Part shown: piece after piece, positions 27,832 through 37,763 of the stretch
How positions within the stretch are numbered: the stretch's first letter is position 1
Layout: each line of letters starts with the position of its first letter
Notes under the pieces: model-generated
Seen by the model: only the letters and a program-made list of their open reading frames with translations
Told to the model about the DNA's origin: nothing
Database searches by the model: none
Made by a program: the position numbers and the translations under genes
Assembly: GCA_030145305.1 (NCBI GenBank)
Contig: JAQYVX010000009.1
Location: 62,001-126,000 of the forward strand
Origin: Halarcobacter sp.
Lineage (GTDB): Bacteria > Campylobacterota > Campylobacteria > Campylobacterales > Arcobacteraceae
Reading direction: 5' to 3'
Length of the DNA stretch: 64,000 nt

Positions 27832-29538
27832 ATGAGATTAATAATATTGTTTTTGTCACTTCTTTCATTTTTACAAGCCCAAGCTACAATAAATATCAAT
27901 TCAAATAATTCTAACATCAAAGATTTTGAAGTTAGTTATTTTGTTGATACTTCAAATAAATTAGAATTTAAAGATATAAAATCAATGAACTTTATAAAGG
28001 GGAAGAATAAAGACTCTTTAGGTGTAAAAGTTACAAATGCTTGGATAAAAATAAAAATATCAAACACAAGTAAAGAAAAGCAAACTCTTTTTCTACATCA
28101 AAGCTTAGCATATAAATACACAAGCTTAGAATATTTTGAAGTAGATAAAAATGAAAGCCTTATAAGAAAACAAATAATATCTCCAAATGCTATTTTAGAA
28201 AAAAACCAATTAAACGGTGCCGACGCTATTTTTAAATTTTCTCTTGATTCAAATGAATTCAAAACTATATATGTACGGCAAAAAACACCAGCTTATTTTT
28301 TCTACGATTTTTCGATATTTTCTCAAAAAGAATCTACAAAATATTTAATTTATGAAAAAGTAGATGCTGTTTTAATCTCTGGATTATTATTAGCGCTAGC
28401 TTTATACAATTTTTTAATATTTATATCTTCAAGGTATAAAGAGTATTTATATTACTCACTATATCTCACTTCCTCTGCTTTATGGATATTTTATGTTTAT
28501 GGTTCTATGGCTCACTATTTTGAAATATATGGAGCTATTCCATTAAGATTTAATTTTGGAATAATGATAGCTCCTATTTTTTTATCACTCTTTATTCAAA
28601 CTATTTTCAAAACAGAAATATATTATATAAAAGAACATAAGTTACTAAATAGCGTTATGCTAGTAGCTTTTATAAACTTTATTTATGGACTAATAGATTT
28701 TACTAGTGCTTTAAAAATTATGCCTTTGGCTCTTAATTATGCCCTTATTATTTTTATGTGGATTAGTATTAGTATTTATTTAAAAAATGACAAACTAATA
28801 AAAATATTTTTATTTGCACATACCTTTTATTTGATTTTTAGTATTTATGCTCTTTTTTATTATATAGGTTGGGTAGATGTTAATTATGTCTCTTCACATG
28901 GTACAAGTATAGGTCTTATTTTGGAAGCTTTTCTTCTTTCTTATTTAGTTTCATATAAATTTAAAATCATGGAACAAGAAAAAGAAGAAGATAGAATCAA
29001 GCAAATAGAATTAAAACTTTTAGCTTCAACTGATCCTATGACAAAATTATACAATAGAAGATATTTTAGTGAGTTGTCTGAGAAGATATTATCTCTTTCA
29101 AAAAGAGAAAAAAAAGATTTGTCAATTATAATTCTTGATATTGATAAATTTAAAAAAGTAAATGATACTTATGGTCATCAATTTGGGGATAAAGTTTTAA
29201 TTACTTTATCAAATAAGCTAATAGAATACCAAAGAAAAAGTGACATAATTTGTAGATACGGAGGAGAAGAGTTTGTAATCCTTCTGCCAAATAGTTCTAT
29301 TGAAAATGCTACTATAGTAGCCCAAAATGTTAGAAAGTTAATAGAAAGCTCAAGATTAATTCTTCCTTCAAATAAAGAGTTTAAATTTACAATAAGTTTA
29401 GGTGTAGCACAAATAGATATTGACAAAGAATATAATATTGAAAGTGCACTAAAACGAGCTGATAAAGCTTTATATAGAGCTAAAACTAATGGCAGGAATC
29501 GAGTCTGTTTTGAAAAAAGAGGTAATAACAGACACTAA
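27832..29538 (+). CDS. 7TMR-DISM diguanylate cyclase (GGDEF)
   Basis: A protein of 568 residues. A signal peptide (1-17) precedes an extracytoplasmic 7TMR-DISMED2-like sensor domain (to about 170). Seven membrane helices follow (about 178-375), then a coiled coil and a GGDEF domain from about 398. The active-site signature is GGEEF in RYGGEEFVILLP, so c-di-GMP synthesis is expected. No EAL domain is present. The sensor type is the same as that of the kinase at 17.2 kb. It is monocistronic between the TonB cluster and lemA. Confidence 0.93.
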   Translation: MRLIILFLSLLSFLQAQATININSNNSNIKDFEVSYFVDTSNKLEFKDIKSMNFIKGKNKDSLGVKVTNAWIKIKISNTSKEKQTLFLHQSLAYKYTSLEYFEVDKNESLIRKQIISPNAILEKNQLNGADAIFKFSLDSNEFKTIYVRQKTPAYFFYDFSIFSQKESTKYLIYEKVDAVLISGLLLALALYNFLIFISSRYKEYLYYSLYLTSSALWIFYVYGSMAHYFEIYGAIPLRFNFGIMIAPIFLSLFIQTIFKTEIYYIKEHKLLNSVMLVAFINFIYGLIDFTSALKIMPLALNYALIIFMWISISIYLKNDKLIKIFLFAHTFYLIFSIYALFYYIGWVDVNYVSSHGTSIGLILEAFLLSYLVSYKFKIMEQEKEEDRIKQIELKLLASTDPMTKLYNRRYFSELSEKILSLSKREKKDLSIIILDIDKFKKVNDTYGHQFGDKVLITLSNKLIEYQRKSDIICRYGGEEFVILLPNSSIENATIVAQNVRKLIESSRLILPSNKEFKFTISLGVAQIDIDKEYNIESALKRADKALYRAKTNGRNRVCFEKRGNNRH

Positions 29539-29659
29539 AAAGTGAAACTTATTACAATTATGAACTATAAAACACTTGTTTTACTAGTAAAATTAGGAAA
29601 ATAATATTTTTTTAAGATTTCTCATTCTATAATCTGTCTATTAAAATAAGGGAATATTT

Positions 29660-30217
29660 ATGACAACAACTTTAATTTTACTTGCTATTTTAGTTTTAAT
29701 ACTTGTGTTAATGTACAATTCACTAGTAAATAAAAAAAATCAAGTAGAAAATATCTTTGCTTCTGTTGATACACAACTGAAAAAAAGACACGATTTAATA
29801 CCAAATTTAATTGCTAGTGTAAAGCAATATATGGCTCACGAAAAATCACTTTTAGAAAGTGTTACTTCTTTACGTACAAAATCTATTAAGCATAACCTTG
29901 ATGAAAGAGAAGTAATCTCTTTAGATGATAAGATGTCATCTGCTCTTGGCTCTTTAATGATTGCTGTAGAAGCTTATCCTGAATTAAAAGCAAATGAAAA
30001 CATTATGCAATTACAATCTTCTTTAAATGAAGTAGAAGAACAAATACAAGCTTCAAGACGAGCATATAATCAAGTTGTTACAGATTATAATAATACTTTA
30101 GAAATGATTCCTACAAATTTTATAGCAAAAGCTATGTCTTATGAAAAAAAGTCTTTATTTGAAATAAAAGAGAGTCAAAAAGAAAATATAAATGTAAAAG
30201 AATTATTTGATAACTAA
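29660..30217 (+). CDS. lemA: LemA family membrane protein
   Basis: A protein of 185 residues. One N-terminal membrane helix (about 4-22) is followed by the conserved LemA core: YNSLVNKKNQVENIFASVDTQLKKRHDLIPNL near 24-55 and SRRAYNQVVTDYNNTLEMIP near 138-157. LemA proteins are inner-membrane helical-bundle proteins of uncertain function, often found with membrane-remodelling or stress genes. The stop overlaps the next start by one base (TAATG), which indicates coupling. Confidence 0.93.
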   Translation: MTTTLILLAILVLILVLMYNSLVNKKNQVENIFASVDTQLKKRHDLIPNLIASVKQYMAHEKSLLESVTSLRTKSIKHNLDEREVISLDDKMSSALGSLMIAVEAYPELKANENIMQLQSSLNEVEEQIQASRRAYNQVVTDYNNTLEMIPTNFIAKAMSYEKKSLFEIKESQKENINVKELFDN

Positions 30218-31194
30218 TGAAAACTGTTGAAGAGTTAACAAGTTTTTATTATTCAAGTTTATATAAAAGTTTAGAAAAATTTGAAGAAAAAAGAAAAAAA
30301 CTTCGTTTTAAAATAATATTTGTTCTTTTTATTATTTTTTGGAACATGGTAATAGTTTATTTCTTTTTCTTTTACAATAAAGCTAATAATACAGATTTTT
30401 TAACTTTCTTTCTTGTAGCTTTTTTTATTTTGAGTTCATTTTTATTTAAATATTTTAAACGTGATTATAGAAATGAATTTAAAGAAAAGATTATAAAGCC
30501 TCTAATAAAAGAGTTAGACCCAAACTTGAATTACTCAGCAAATCTTCATATTCAAAAAAAAGATTTTATTAATTCACTACTTTTTGAAAAACCTGATAAA
30601 TTTAATGGAAATGATTTTATTCTTGGACAAATTGATTCTACAAAGATACAATTCTCTGATGTTCATGCACAAAAAAGATATAAAGATTCAAAGGGAAGAA
30701 CAAAATATCTTACTCTATTTCAAGGTCTTTTTATAATTGCTGATTTTAATAAAAATTTTCAAGGAAGAACAATAATCTTACCTGATTTTGCACAAAATGC
30801 TTTTGGTGATTTTATTGGTTCTTGGTTGCAATCAAAAAATCAAGCAAGAGAAGAACTCGTAAAAATGGATAATCCAGATTTTGAAAAAGAGTTTGTTGTT
30901 TATTCCAATGATCAAATAGAAGCTAGATATATTTTAAGTCATTCTCTTATGGAAAACTTGTTAAAGTTTAAGAAAAAAACAAAGCACGATATATCAATAT
31001 CTTTTGTACAAAATAATATTTATTTAGCAATAAACTATGACAAAGACTTATTCGAGCCAACAGTTTTTAAGTCCTTATTAAATGAGGAAATTACAAAAGA
31101 GTATATAGAAACACTTGTTTTAGCTCTTAGTATTGTAGAACAATTGAAACTAAATGAAAGATTATGGTCTAGAAAAGAGCCTATAAATAGTTAA
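30217..31194 (+). CDS. DUF3137-like membrane protein
   Basis: A protein of 325 residues with two close membrane helices (about 30-50 and 56-76) and a large soluble C-terminal domain beginning near 95. The stretch SDVHAQKRYKDSKGRTKYLTLFQGLFIIADFNK is typical of DUF3137 proteins, which are commonly paired with LemA. The biochemical role is unknown. It is coupled to lemA by a one-base overlap and forms a two-gene unit. Confidence 0.85.
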   Translation: MKTVEELTSFYYSSLYKSLEKFEEKRKKLRFKIIFVLFIIFWNMVIVYFFFFYNKANNTDFLTFFLVAFFILSSFLFKYFKRDYRNEFKEKIIKPLIKELDPNLNYSANLHIQKKDFINSLLFEKPDKFNGNDFILGQIDSTKIQFSDVHAQKRYKDSKGRTKYLTLFQGLFIIADFNKNFQGRTIILPDFAQNAFGDFIGSWLQSKNQAREELVKMDNPDFEKEFVVYSNDQIEARYILSHSLMENLLKFKKKTKHDISISFVQNNIYLAINYDKDLFEPTVFKSLLNEEITKEYIETLVLALSIVEQLKLNERLWSRKEPINS

Positions 31195-31196
31195 GA

Positions 31197-32585
31197 TTAA
31201 AAGCTTTTATTCTCTTTATTTATAGAGGCTAAAGTTGTAAACTCTTCTTTAACAGAGAAGTTTAATTTTTGAATTTTATCATATCCATAAACATCTTTAT
31301 AAAATCCAAGTTCACCATTTTTCTTGATAAACGAAGTTAAATAAGTGATATGAACAGGTACTTTTTTACTTAAGTCTACTGTTCTCATTTGGTTTCTTAA
31401 ATAGCTTTTTCTAATATCTTTGTAAGTTTTAGGCGTATAATTTATTGTTAAATGCTTTAAAAAACTAATTGGATGTTCTAATCTTACACACCCATGACTT
31501 ACAAATCTAATTTTTTCTTTATTACTTTTAAATCTCCAAGACCCAATTGTATCGTGCATATAAACCGCATGTTCATTTGGAAACATAAACTTAACTCTGC
31601 CCATTCCATTTGCTTGCGATGGCAATTGAATAAATTTATATGGAATATACTTAACTTGTTTTTTTAGATATTTTTTCCAATTTATATCTTTAAAATTATA
31701 TTTTTTAGAATCTAAATTATAATTCTTTCGGATAACTATATTTTTACTTTTTAAGTAGTTTTTATTTTTTAAAGCTCTTGGAATAATAGTCTCTTTTGCA
31801 ATTGAATCTGGAATATTCCAAGCAGGATTTATAATAAAATGTGACATTTTACTTGATAAAATTGGAGTTTGACTCATCTCTTCACCAACAATCGTTCCAA
31901 ATTTTCTTTCAACTTCTCCATTTTCATAAAATGTAAAATTATATGAAGGAACATTTAGTTGTACAAAACTATCATTATTATAATCTTTAATAAGCTTTAA
32001 TCTTTCAATATTTAATCTTAGCTTATTGTATTGTTTTATTGAAAGCTTATTTAAATCAAGTTTAGAAACAAGCTTAAAAAAGTCAGGATGCTTAGGTTCA
32101 TATCTTGATAATATATTTTCCACAGTATAAGTATTTGAATCAAATTTTTCTAATAAAGAAACTTTATCTATTTTTGTATTGTATATTTCATAATACTGAT
32201 TTCTTTTTTTATATTTCTTTTCTTTTAGAGTATTTTCAAAACTTATTTGATCAATACAAGAGTTTGTCAAATTATTTGTATATTCATAAAAAAGTTCTCT
32301 TACTAAATTTGATTTCTTTGGACTATCTTCCATATTTGTAATAGTTAGATATTTATCTTGGCTAGAACATAAAGAAGCATATTTATCATCTTTTAAAATT
32401 TTTAAAAAATCTTTTTCATTTTTACTTACTTTATTTGAGGGAGTTTTTTCATCTATTTTTTTACTTATATTTATATTATTATTTGTATTATTTATGATTG
32501 AAACTTTGTCCCAAGGAACTTGCTTTGTACAGCCTAAAATTAGGATAAGGCATGATGAAATGAAGATGATTTTTATAATTTGCAT
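31197..32585 (-). CDS. Murein L,D-transpeptidase (YkuD family), lipoprotein
   Basis: A protein of 462 residues. The signal ends in a lipobox (LILGC, Cys about 19), so it is probably lipid-anchored. The C-terminal YkuD domain has the catalytic signature SHGCVRLEHP and the upstream histidine in YMHDT. Such enzymes make 3-3 crosslinks or attach proteins to peptidoglycan. The long N-terminal region is of the YcbB type. It is downstream of the porin gene on the same strand but separated by a hairpin terminator. Confidence 0.92.
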   Translation of the reverse strand: MQIIKIIFISSCLILILGCTKQVPWDKVSIINNTNNNINISKKIDEKTPSNKVSKNEKDFLKILKDDKYASLCSSQDKYLTITNMEDSPKKSNLVRELFYEYTNNLTNSCIDQISFENTLKEKKYKKRNQYYEIYNTKIDKVSLLEKFDSNTYTVENILSRYEPKHPDFFKLVSKLDLNKLSIKQYNKLRLNIERLKLIKDYNNDSFVQLNVPSYNFTFYENGEVERKFGTIVGEEMSQTPILSSKMSHFIINPAWNIPDSIAKETIIPRALKNKNYLKSKNIVIRKNYNLDSKKYNFKDINWKKYLKKQVKYIPYKFIQLPSQANGMGRVKFMFPNEHAVYMHDTIGSWRFKSNKEKIRFVSHGCVRLEHPISFLKHLTINYTPKTYKDIRKSYLRNQMRTVDLSKKVPVHITYLTSFIKKNGELGFYKDVYGYDKIQKLNFSVKEEFTTLASINKENKSF

Positions 32586-32652
32586 TATTCTCCCAATATT
32601 TTTTTAAATAATACGGAATCTTATCTAAAAAAAGTGAAAAAAGAAAGTTCTA

Positions 32653-32700
32653 CCAAGAAAGCCCTAAAAGATGAGTTTTGAATGCTTTCTTGGCAAGTTA
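32653..32700 (-). terminator. Hairpin terminator of the porin gene
   Basis: CCAAGAAAGC and GCTTTCTTGG form a perfect 10-base stem across a 21-base loop, just after the porin stop on the minus strand. They are followed on that strand by a T-rich tract. The loop is longer than usual. Confidence 0.6.
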
Positions 32701-32716
32701 ATATTTTAATTTTTGA

Positions 32717-33805
32717 CTAAAAAGAGTATTCTAATGTTAAAGCGATTTTATTATAATCATCATCAGAATCTTCAGCATCAACATCAACAAATAAAGCTCC
32801 AATAGCTAAATTATCAGTAATCCCATAATCAACCATTAAATTTAATTCATTTTCTTTATCACCTGAATATTTTGTTTGACCATAAAGAGCGCCTAATTCT
32901 ACGCCAGAAATTTCATATGATAATCCAAAGTATGTAGTATCTGCGTCTACTTCATATACTTGATTTCCATCTTCTAAAGGATTGATATTATCTCCTAATT
33001 CTTCCATGCTTCCAGCACCACCGTCATTGTCAGTTGAGATATAACCTAAGTTTAATCCTAATCCTGCAAAGTTTGTTCGTCCTTCAAAATGTAAGATTTG
33101 ACCATCTTCTGTTCCTCTTACATCTTCATTACTTTTAGCTCCATGAGTTGTAATTCCAAACATTTCAGCATCATAATCAAGTTTTAAACCATACCATTTA
33201 GCTAAATTATCAGCTTTGTAATAGTAAGGATTTACTAATAAACCTTTTACTCCTTCATATTTTATATCAAGAACTGCTGCGTAATCCACATCTTCACCAA
33301 AATCATGAAAATCTTCTAAAGGCGCATCAGCATCAGCTACGGCAATTCTTTGTGTAAGTCCCAATACTACAGTTGTATCAGGAATTGCAGTAATACCTAA
33401 AATCCCTGCTTCATGGAAATCACCTAACCATTCTAAATCAATTTCTTGTCTACCAAGAGTAAAGTTTGCATACTCATTTGCATATGAAATATTTGCTGTA
33501 TGGAAGATTGTTTTAGTTGTTTCATCATTTGAGTAATCTCCATCTTCTTCTTCAGAGAAGTCATGATTCCCTCTAAAACCAACAGCTGCTTTAAAACCAT
33601 TTAAAGAACCTGTTTCAAAGTTAACTCCAATTGAACCTGAAGTAAATCCTGCATCTTTATTTGATCCACTATTATTTTGTTTTTCACCATAAAGTGTTAC
33701 ATCACCACTTACTGTTCCTGCTTTTATTGCACTAGCAATGCTATCATCTGCACTTAAATTACTAGCTAATAGTAAAGAAGCAACGATTATACTAACTTTT
33801 TTCAT
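32717..33805 (-). CDS. Major outer-membrane porin
   Basis: A protein of 362 residues with a signal peptide (MKKVSIIVASLLLASNLSA) and a beta-barrel pattern of alternating residues ending in a terminal Phe (IALTLEYSF). The mature start DDSIASAIKAGTVSGDVTLYGE is typical of Campylobacterota porins of the Opr/MOMP type. It is very acidic (many Asp/Glu in loops), which would favour cation passage. This is probably an abundant porin. It has its own promoter region and a terminator. Confidence 0.88.
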   Translation of the reverse strand: MKKVSIIVASLLLASNLSADDSIASAIKAGTVSGDVTLYGEKQNNSGSNKDAGFTSGSIGVNFETGSLNGFKAAVGFRGNHDFSEEEDGDYSNDETTKTIFHTANISYANEYANFTLGRQEIDLEWLGDFHEAGILGITAIPDTTVVLGLTQRIAVADADAPLEDFHDFGEDVDYAAVLDIKYEGVKGLLVNPYYYKADNLAKWYGLKLDYDAEMFGITTHGAKSNEDVRGTEDGQILHFEGRTNFAGLGLNLGYISTDNDGGAGSMEELGDNINPLEDGNQVYEVDADTTYFGLSYEISGVELGALYGQTKYSGDKENELNLMVDYGITDNLAIGALFVDVDAEDSDDDYNKIALTLEYSF

Positions 33806-33908
33806 TAATTATTTCCTTTGTGTGTTTTGAAATGATAATCCATATCAATTAAAAATGGATTATAGAGTATTTCTTCTTAAAGTTTTATAATATCAATAAC
33901 AATTATTA

Positions 33909-34400
33909 CTATTGTATATTTGAAATCTCTTTGCACCAATTCTCAATTCTTGAATCTGTAAGTTCAGCTTGATTATCTTCATCAATTACTAATCCTACAA
34001 ATTCATCATTTATTTCTGCTTTTGACTGATCATAATCATAACCAGAAGTAGAAGTTTGCCCATAAATTTGAGCTCCATTTTCTTTTACTACTTCATATAT
34101 AATTCCCATAGCATCTACAAAAGTATCTTCATATCCATATTGATCACCCAAACCAAAAATAGCTAGTTTTTTTCCAGTAAAATCAATCTCTTTTAAATCC
34201 TCAAAACAATCTTCCCAATCATCCATCAAATCCCCATCTCCCCAAGTAGAAACACCCATAATTACAGATTCACAATCATTGATTTTTTTTACTCCATCGC
34301 TAGAAATATCAATTAACTCAAAATCATCTAATTTTTCTTTTATTTTATTTGCAATCAACTCTGTATTTCCTGTACTTGTTGCATAGAAAATTGCTTTCAT
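33909..34400 (-). CDS. fldA: Flavodoxin
   Basis: A long-chain flavodoxin of 163 residues that binds FMN and replaces ferredoxin in low-iron conditions. The phosphate-binding loop is YATSTGNTELIA (7-18). The isoalloxazine-binding segments are GVSTWGDGDLMDDW near 49-62 and FGLGDQYGYEDTF near 83-95. It is the last gene of a four-gene operon with a Fur-like site in front, consistent with iron-starvation induction. Confidence 0.96.
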   Translation of the reverse strand: MKAIFYATSTGNTELIANKIKEKLDDFELIDISSDGVKKINDCESVIMGVSTWGDGDLMDDWEDCFEDLKEIDFTGKKLAIFGLGDQYGYEDTFVDAMGIIYEVVKENGAQIYGQTSTSGYDYDQSKAEINDEFVGLVIDEDNQAELTDSRIENWCKEISNIQ

Positions 34401-34410
34401 TATCTTCCTT

Positions 34411-35172
34411 TTATCTTAATGTTGAACGTAGGGAATATGGAATAAGTTTTATTTGATATTCCCCTACTTTTATTTCTTCTGTTTTAACTTGAACATGCTT
34501 ATTAAATTTTGCATTTTTTGGATACACAAGATAAACTTGTTTAAACTCACTTGTATTTATACAATCAACTGCTTTTTTTATATGCTCATCTATTTTCAAA
34601 TTACTCATATCTAATAGTTTCCAAAAAGTAAATATTTTTGTTTTAAAATTGTTTTCATTTGAAATAACATCAATTGAATCTTTATGTACATAAACTTCTC
34701 TACTATTATCAGATCTTAGAACTTTATGTGATACAAAATTTTTAAATATTTTCTCTCCATCTAAAAACATAGAATAATTACAATCTTCCAAAATATCTAT
34801 TAGTTTTACTGCTAAATTAACATTTGATTCTTCTAAACTATTTAAAAAAGAAAAACTGTTTCGTTTTAATTTTTTATTTTTGTTCGTTTTAGATAAAAAG
34901 CTATTTATCTTGTTTGTTTTTTCTATATCTATATTTTTAATAGAAGAATAAACATAATTATCAAAACTGATATTTTTTATTATCTTTTTTGCAAAAATAT
35001 CAAAAAGGGACTCTTCTTTACAAATAGCCAATTCCTCTTTTGTAAAACGCATATCAGAAGACACTTCTTGATTAAAAAATTTTAAAAACATCAATCTTTG
35101 ATTTGAAGGAGAATCAAACTTATCAAAACTTGGAAGAAACTCTTTATTAATATCAAAACCTATATTTCCCAT
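34411..35172 (-). CDS. Hypothetical protein of the flavodoxin operon
   Basis: A soluble protein of 253 residues with no signal peptide or membrane helix. I recognise no family. Visible features are a lysine/serine-rich middle (KTNKNKKLKRNSFSFLN), the segment KNFVSHKVLRSDNSREVYVHKDSID, and a C-terminal strand-rich part (VQVKTEEIKVGEYQIKLIPYSLRSTLR). It lies 10 bases upstream of the flavodoxin gene and 10 bases after the 66-residue gene, so it is co-transcribed and likely iron-regulated. Confidence 0.75.
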   Translation of the reverse strand: MGNIGFDINKEFLPSFDKFDSPSNQRLMFLKFFNQEVSSDMRFTKEELAICKEESLFDIFAKKIIKNISFDNYVYSSIKNIDIEKTNKINSFLSKTNKNKKLKRNSFSFLNSLEESNVNLAVKLIDILEDCNYSMFLDGEKIFKNFVSHKVLRSDNSREVYVHKDSIDVISNENNFKTKIFTFWKLLDMSNLKIDEHIKKAVDCINTSEFKQVYLVYPKNAKFNKHVQVKTEEIKVGEYQIKLIPYSLRSTLR

Positions 35173-35181
35173 CTTGCACTC

Positions 35182-35382
35182 TTACTTTTTACCAAGAATT
35201 CTAATATCAATATTAGTAGTAAACTTATATTTAATACGATTTGTATCTAACAAATGAGCTATTTGTAAAAATTCATCCAAATCTGCATTTGAGATGCCTT
35301 TTAAATTTACAACCCTATTTGTATCAGCTTCATATCTATAGTTATTAAAACTTGATAATTCATTTACAATCATCTCACTCAT
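35182..35382 (-). CDS. Small hypothetical protein of the flavodoxin operon
   Basis: A protein of 66 residues with no motif I know. The pattern (helix, VNLKGISNADLDEFLQIAHLLD, strand KYKFTTNIDIRIL) suggests a small alpha/beta fold. It lies 3 bases after the DUF2325 gene, so it belongs to the same transcript. Confidence 0.7.
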   Translation of the reverse strand: MSEMIVNELSSFNNYRYEADTNRVVNLKGISNADLDEFLQIAHLLDTNRIKYKFTTNIDIRILGKK

Positions 35383-35385
35383 TAT

Positions 35386-35688
35386 TTATCCTTCACATTT
35401 ATTAATTTTTAAAAATTTACATACTTCACAATGAACTGAACTAGCACTTCTTTTGCTACAGATTAAAGGAATATTTTTCTTTTTCGCTTCTTTTCTATAT
35501 TTATACATTGCATTATGATTTATAAAATCCGTTAGCATCAAAACATAATCTGTATTTAATGGAATATCTTTTCGACATGCACTTGATTTTTTTCTAGTAT
35601 CCCAATGAGTTATAGAAAAATCTCCAAACTCTTCTAATATATTTTTAATTGTATTTATTTTATCTCCACCAATTATTAAAATTGACAT
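35386..35688 (-). CDS. DUF2325 family protein
   Basis: The start is taken as the ATG at 35688 (MSILIIGGDKI) behind AAAGGATTTAAA, giving 100 residues. A longer in-frame reading would run into the Fur-like site. The DUF2325 fold is visible as a Rossmann-like strand at the start (SILIIGG), then HWDTRKKSS, a strand YVLMLTDFINHNAMYKYRKEAKK, and PLICSKRSASS. Two C-terminal cysteines (CEVCKFLKINKC) may bind metal. It is the first gene of the flavodoxin operon. Its function is unknown, but DUF2325 proteins recur beside iron- or haem-linked genes. Confidence 0.8.
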   Translation of the reverse strand: MSILIIGGDKINTIKNILEEFGDFSITHWDTRKKSSACRKDIPLNTDYVLMLTDFINHNAMYKYRKEAKKKNIPLICSKRSASSVHCEVCKFLKINKCEG

Positions 35689-35702
35689 TTTTAAATCCTT
35701 TA

Positions 35703-35722
35703 TGATAATGAATATCATAATC
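35703..35722. promoter_or_regulatory. Fur-box-like site of the flavodoxin operon
   Basis: TGATAATGAATATCATAATC lies 15 bases upstream of the DUF2325 start and is one of the closest matches to a Fur operator in the window. It also lies about 110 bases upstream of the divergent MscS gene. Confidence 0.7.
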
Positions 35723-35831
35723 TTAGCAAAGTGAAACTTAATGTTTCCTAATTATGAGAACTATTATCATAAAACAGAAAATAAGCTCTTTTTTTATATA
35801 CTTTTACTTATATTTAATCTATGGAGTTTTA

Positions 35832-37757
35832 ATGAAACTATCTTTTTTCAAAATAATTTTTTTATTGTTTGTTATCCCTATTTATCTCTTTTGTGCAGCA
35901 GAGCAAGAAGCCTCTACAAATACTAATACCTCGGAAGTTCAAACAAGTGTAGAAGATAAAGATATTGTAGAAGAAAAACTAGCAAAACAAGAAAAGATTG
36001 CTCAAGAAGTTGTTGAAAACATAAATAATGAGACTTACTTAAAAAAAGAGACTGATCAAAAAAAATATAATAGAGAAATTTCTTATTTAACAAATAGAAT
36101 TAAAATAAATAAAAAAGAAAATAATGATATTGCAGTAAAAAGAGATGAAATTAAACTTATAGAATTAAAAGAATTAAGAATGTATGAAAATACCTTAATT
36201 GATATTATTTACGCAAAAAGATCATTCAAAGAAAAAAGTTTTTTTGTAAATATTCTTTCAAATAATATAAAAGTTTTACAAAATGATTTGTCCTTAGAAT
36301 ATAAAGATATTTATACTCAAGAATTAAAAAATGATAATAAAATAGCAAAAGACCTTGTAGAAAACTATGAAAAACTTGTTGAACAAAATGAAACACAGCT
36401 ATATACCTTGCAGTATTTATTAGATAATATAAATTTATATAGAAAAACAAATTTTTTTATTGATGAATTTAATTTACAATATTTTATAAAAAAAATTGAT
36501 TCACTTCCTTTTTTATCCCCTGTTTCGGAATTGGTTATTTATCATTTTAATTTTTCAATTGGAGAACTACTTTTAGTAATTATGATAATAATATTTTTTA
36601 GACTTTTAAATACTAGAATTATTACAGTTTTAACTTCTATTTTAAGTAGACTATTCGAAAATACAAAAAAACAAAAAGATAAAGATATAGATGAAGAAGA
36701 TATTGAAGATAGTGAAGATGAAAGTAATATTCATATATATCTAAAAGAATCTACAGAAAAACCCCTAGTTATGGCTTTATATATTCTAGCTTTTCATATT
36801 TCAATATATATTCTTGTAAAAGACCCTTTATTAATAAGTAAAATTATTCCTTGGTTAAATACACTTTACATGGGTCTTGTAACTTGGGTAATTTATAGTT
36901 TGTTATCTAATTTTATTTCTAATTTTGCACAAGATTTAATTGAAAAGTATCCTAATGTTAGAAGAGAGATGATTGTTTTTATTCTAAGAATTATAAAAAT
37001 TATTTTGGTTTTACTTGTAATTTTATTTTTATTTACACAATTAGGTATTGATATAAAAGCAATTGCAGCATCACTTGGAGTTGGGGGTATTGCTATTGCC
37101 TTAGCTTCAAAAGATACACTTGCAAACTTCTTTGGTTCTTTAAATATTATGACTGACAACTCTTTATCACAAGGTGATTGGATTGTTACTAATGATGTAG
37201 AAGGAACTGTTGTAGATATTAGAATGAGAACTACAAGAATTAGGACTTTTGATAATGCAATGATTACTATTCCAAATTCTCAACTTGCGAATGATCATAT
37301 TAAAAACTACTCTAAAAGAAGAATTGGTAGACGAATAAAGATGACTTTAAATATAACATATGAAAGTAAGATGAGTGATATAGTTAATCTAAAAAGTGAC
37401 ATCCTAAATATGCTTGAAAATCATCCTGACATAGCTACAGGGAAAAATGCACGTTCTAGTATTACAAAGAAGTTTGAAGCTATTAAAAGAGAAGATTTAC
37501 AAGGTGTAAAAAGAACTCTTTTAGTTTTTGTAGATGAGTATGCTAGTAGTTCTATAAATATTTTAGTTTATTGTTTTACTAGAAGTCCTGCTTGGGAAAA
37601 TTGGCTAGGAGTTAAAGAAGATGTTATTGTAAAAATAAATGATTTAGTTAAAAAGAATAATTGTGACTTTGCTTATCCTTCACAAACTTTATTTATAAAA
37701 AAAGAAAAAGAAGAAGAAATAAAAGAAGAGCCATTAGAAGAAAATAAAGAGGAGTAA
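35832..37757 (+). CDS. MscS-family mechanosensitive channel
   Basis: The start is taken as the ATG at 35832 (MKLSFFKIIFLL) behind GGAG, giving 641 residues with a signal peptide. A longer in-frame reading adds an unlikely hydrophobic leader. A periplasmic coiled-coil region (about 50-230) is followed by membrane helices near 245-265, 318-338, 360-382 and 400-425. The pore helix VGGIAIALASKDTLANFFGS and the MscS beta domain (WIVTNDVEGTVVDIRMRTTRIRTFDN) come next, then an acidic C-terminal tail. This is a large MscS-type channel that releases solutes on osmotic downshift. Confidence 0.92.
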   Translation: MKLSFFKIIFLLFVIPIYLFCAAEQEASTNTNTSEVQTSVEDKDIVEEKLAKQEKIAQEVVENINNETYLKKETDQKKYNREISYLTNRIKINKKENNDIAVKRDEIKLIELKELRMYENTLIDIIYAKRSFKEKSFFVNILSNNIKVLQNDLSLEYKDIYTQELKNDNKIAKDLVENYEKLVEQNETQLYTLQYLLDNINLYRKTNFFIDEFNLQYFIKKIDSLPFLSPVSELVIYHFNFSIGELLLVIMIIIFFRLLNTRIITVLTSILSRLFENTKKQKDKDIDEEDIEDSEDESNIHIYLKESTEKPLVMALYILAFHISIYILVKDPLLISKIIPWLNTLYMGLVTWVIYSLLSNFISNFAQDLIEKYPNVRREMIVFILRIIKIILVLLVILFLFTQLGIDIKAIAASLGVGGIAIALASKDTLANFFGSLNIMTDNSLSQGDWIVTNDVEGTVVDIRMRTTRIRTFDNAMITIPNSQLANDHIKNYSKRRIGRRIKMTLNITYESKMSDIVNLKSDILNMLENHPDIATGKNARSSITKKFEAIKREDLQGVKRTLLVFVDEYASSSINILVYCFTRSPAWENWLGVKEDVIVKINDLVKKNNCDFAYPSQTLFIKKEKEEEIKEEPLEENKEE

Positions 37758-37763
37758 AACTCT

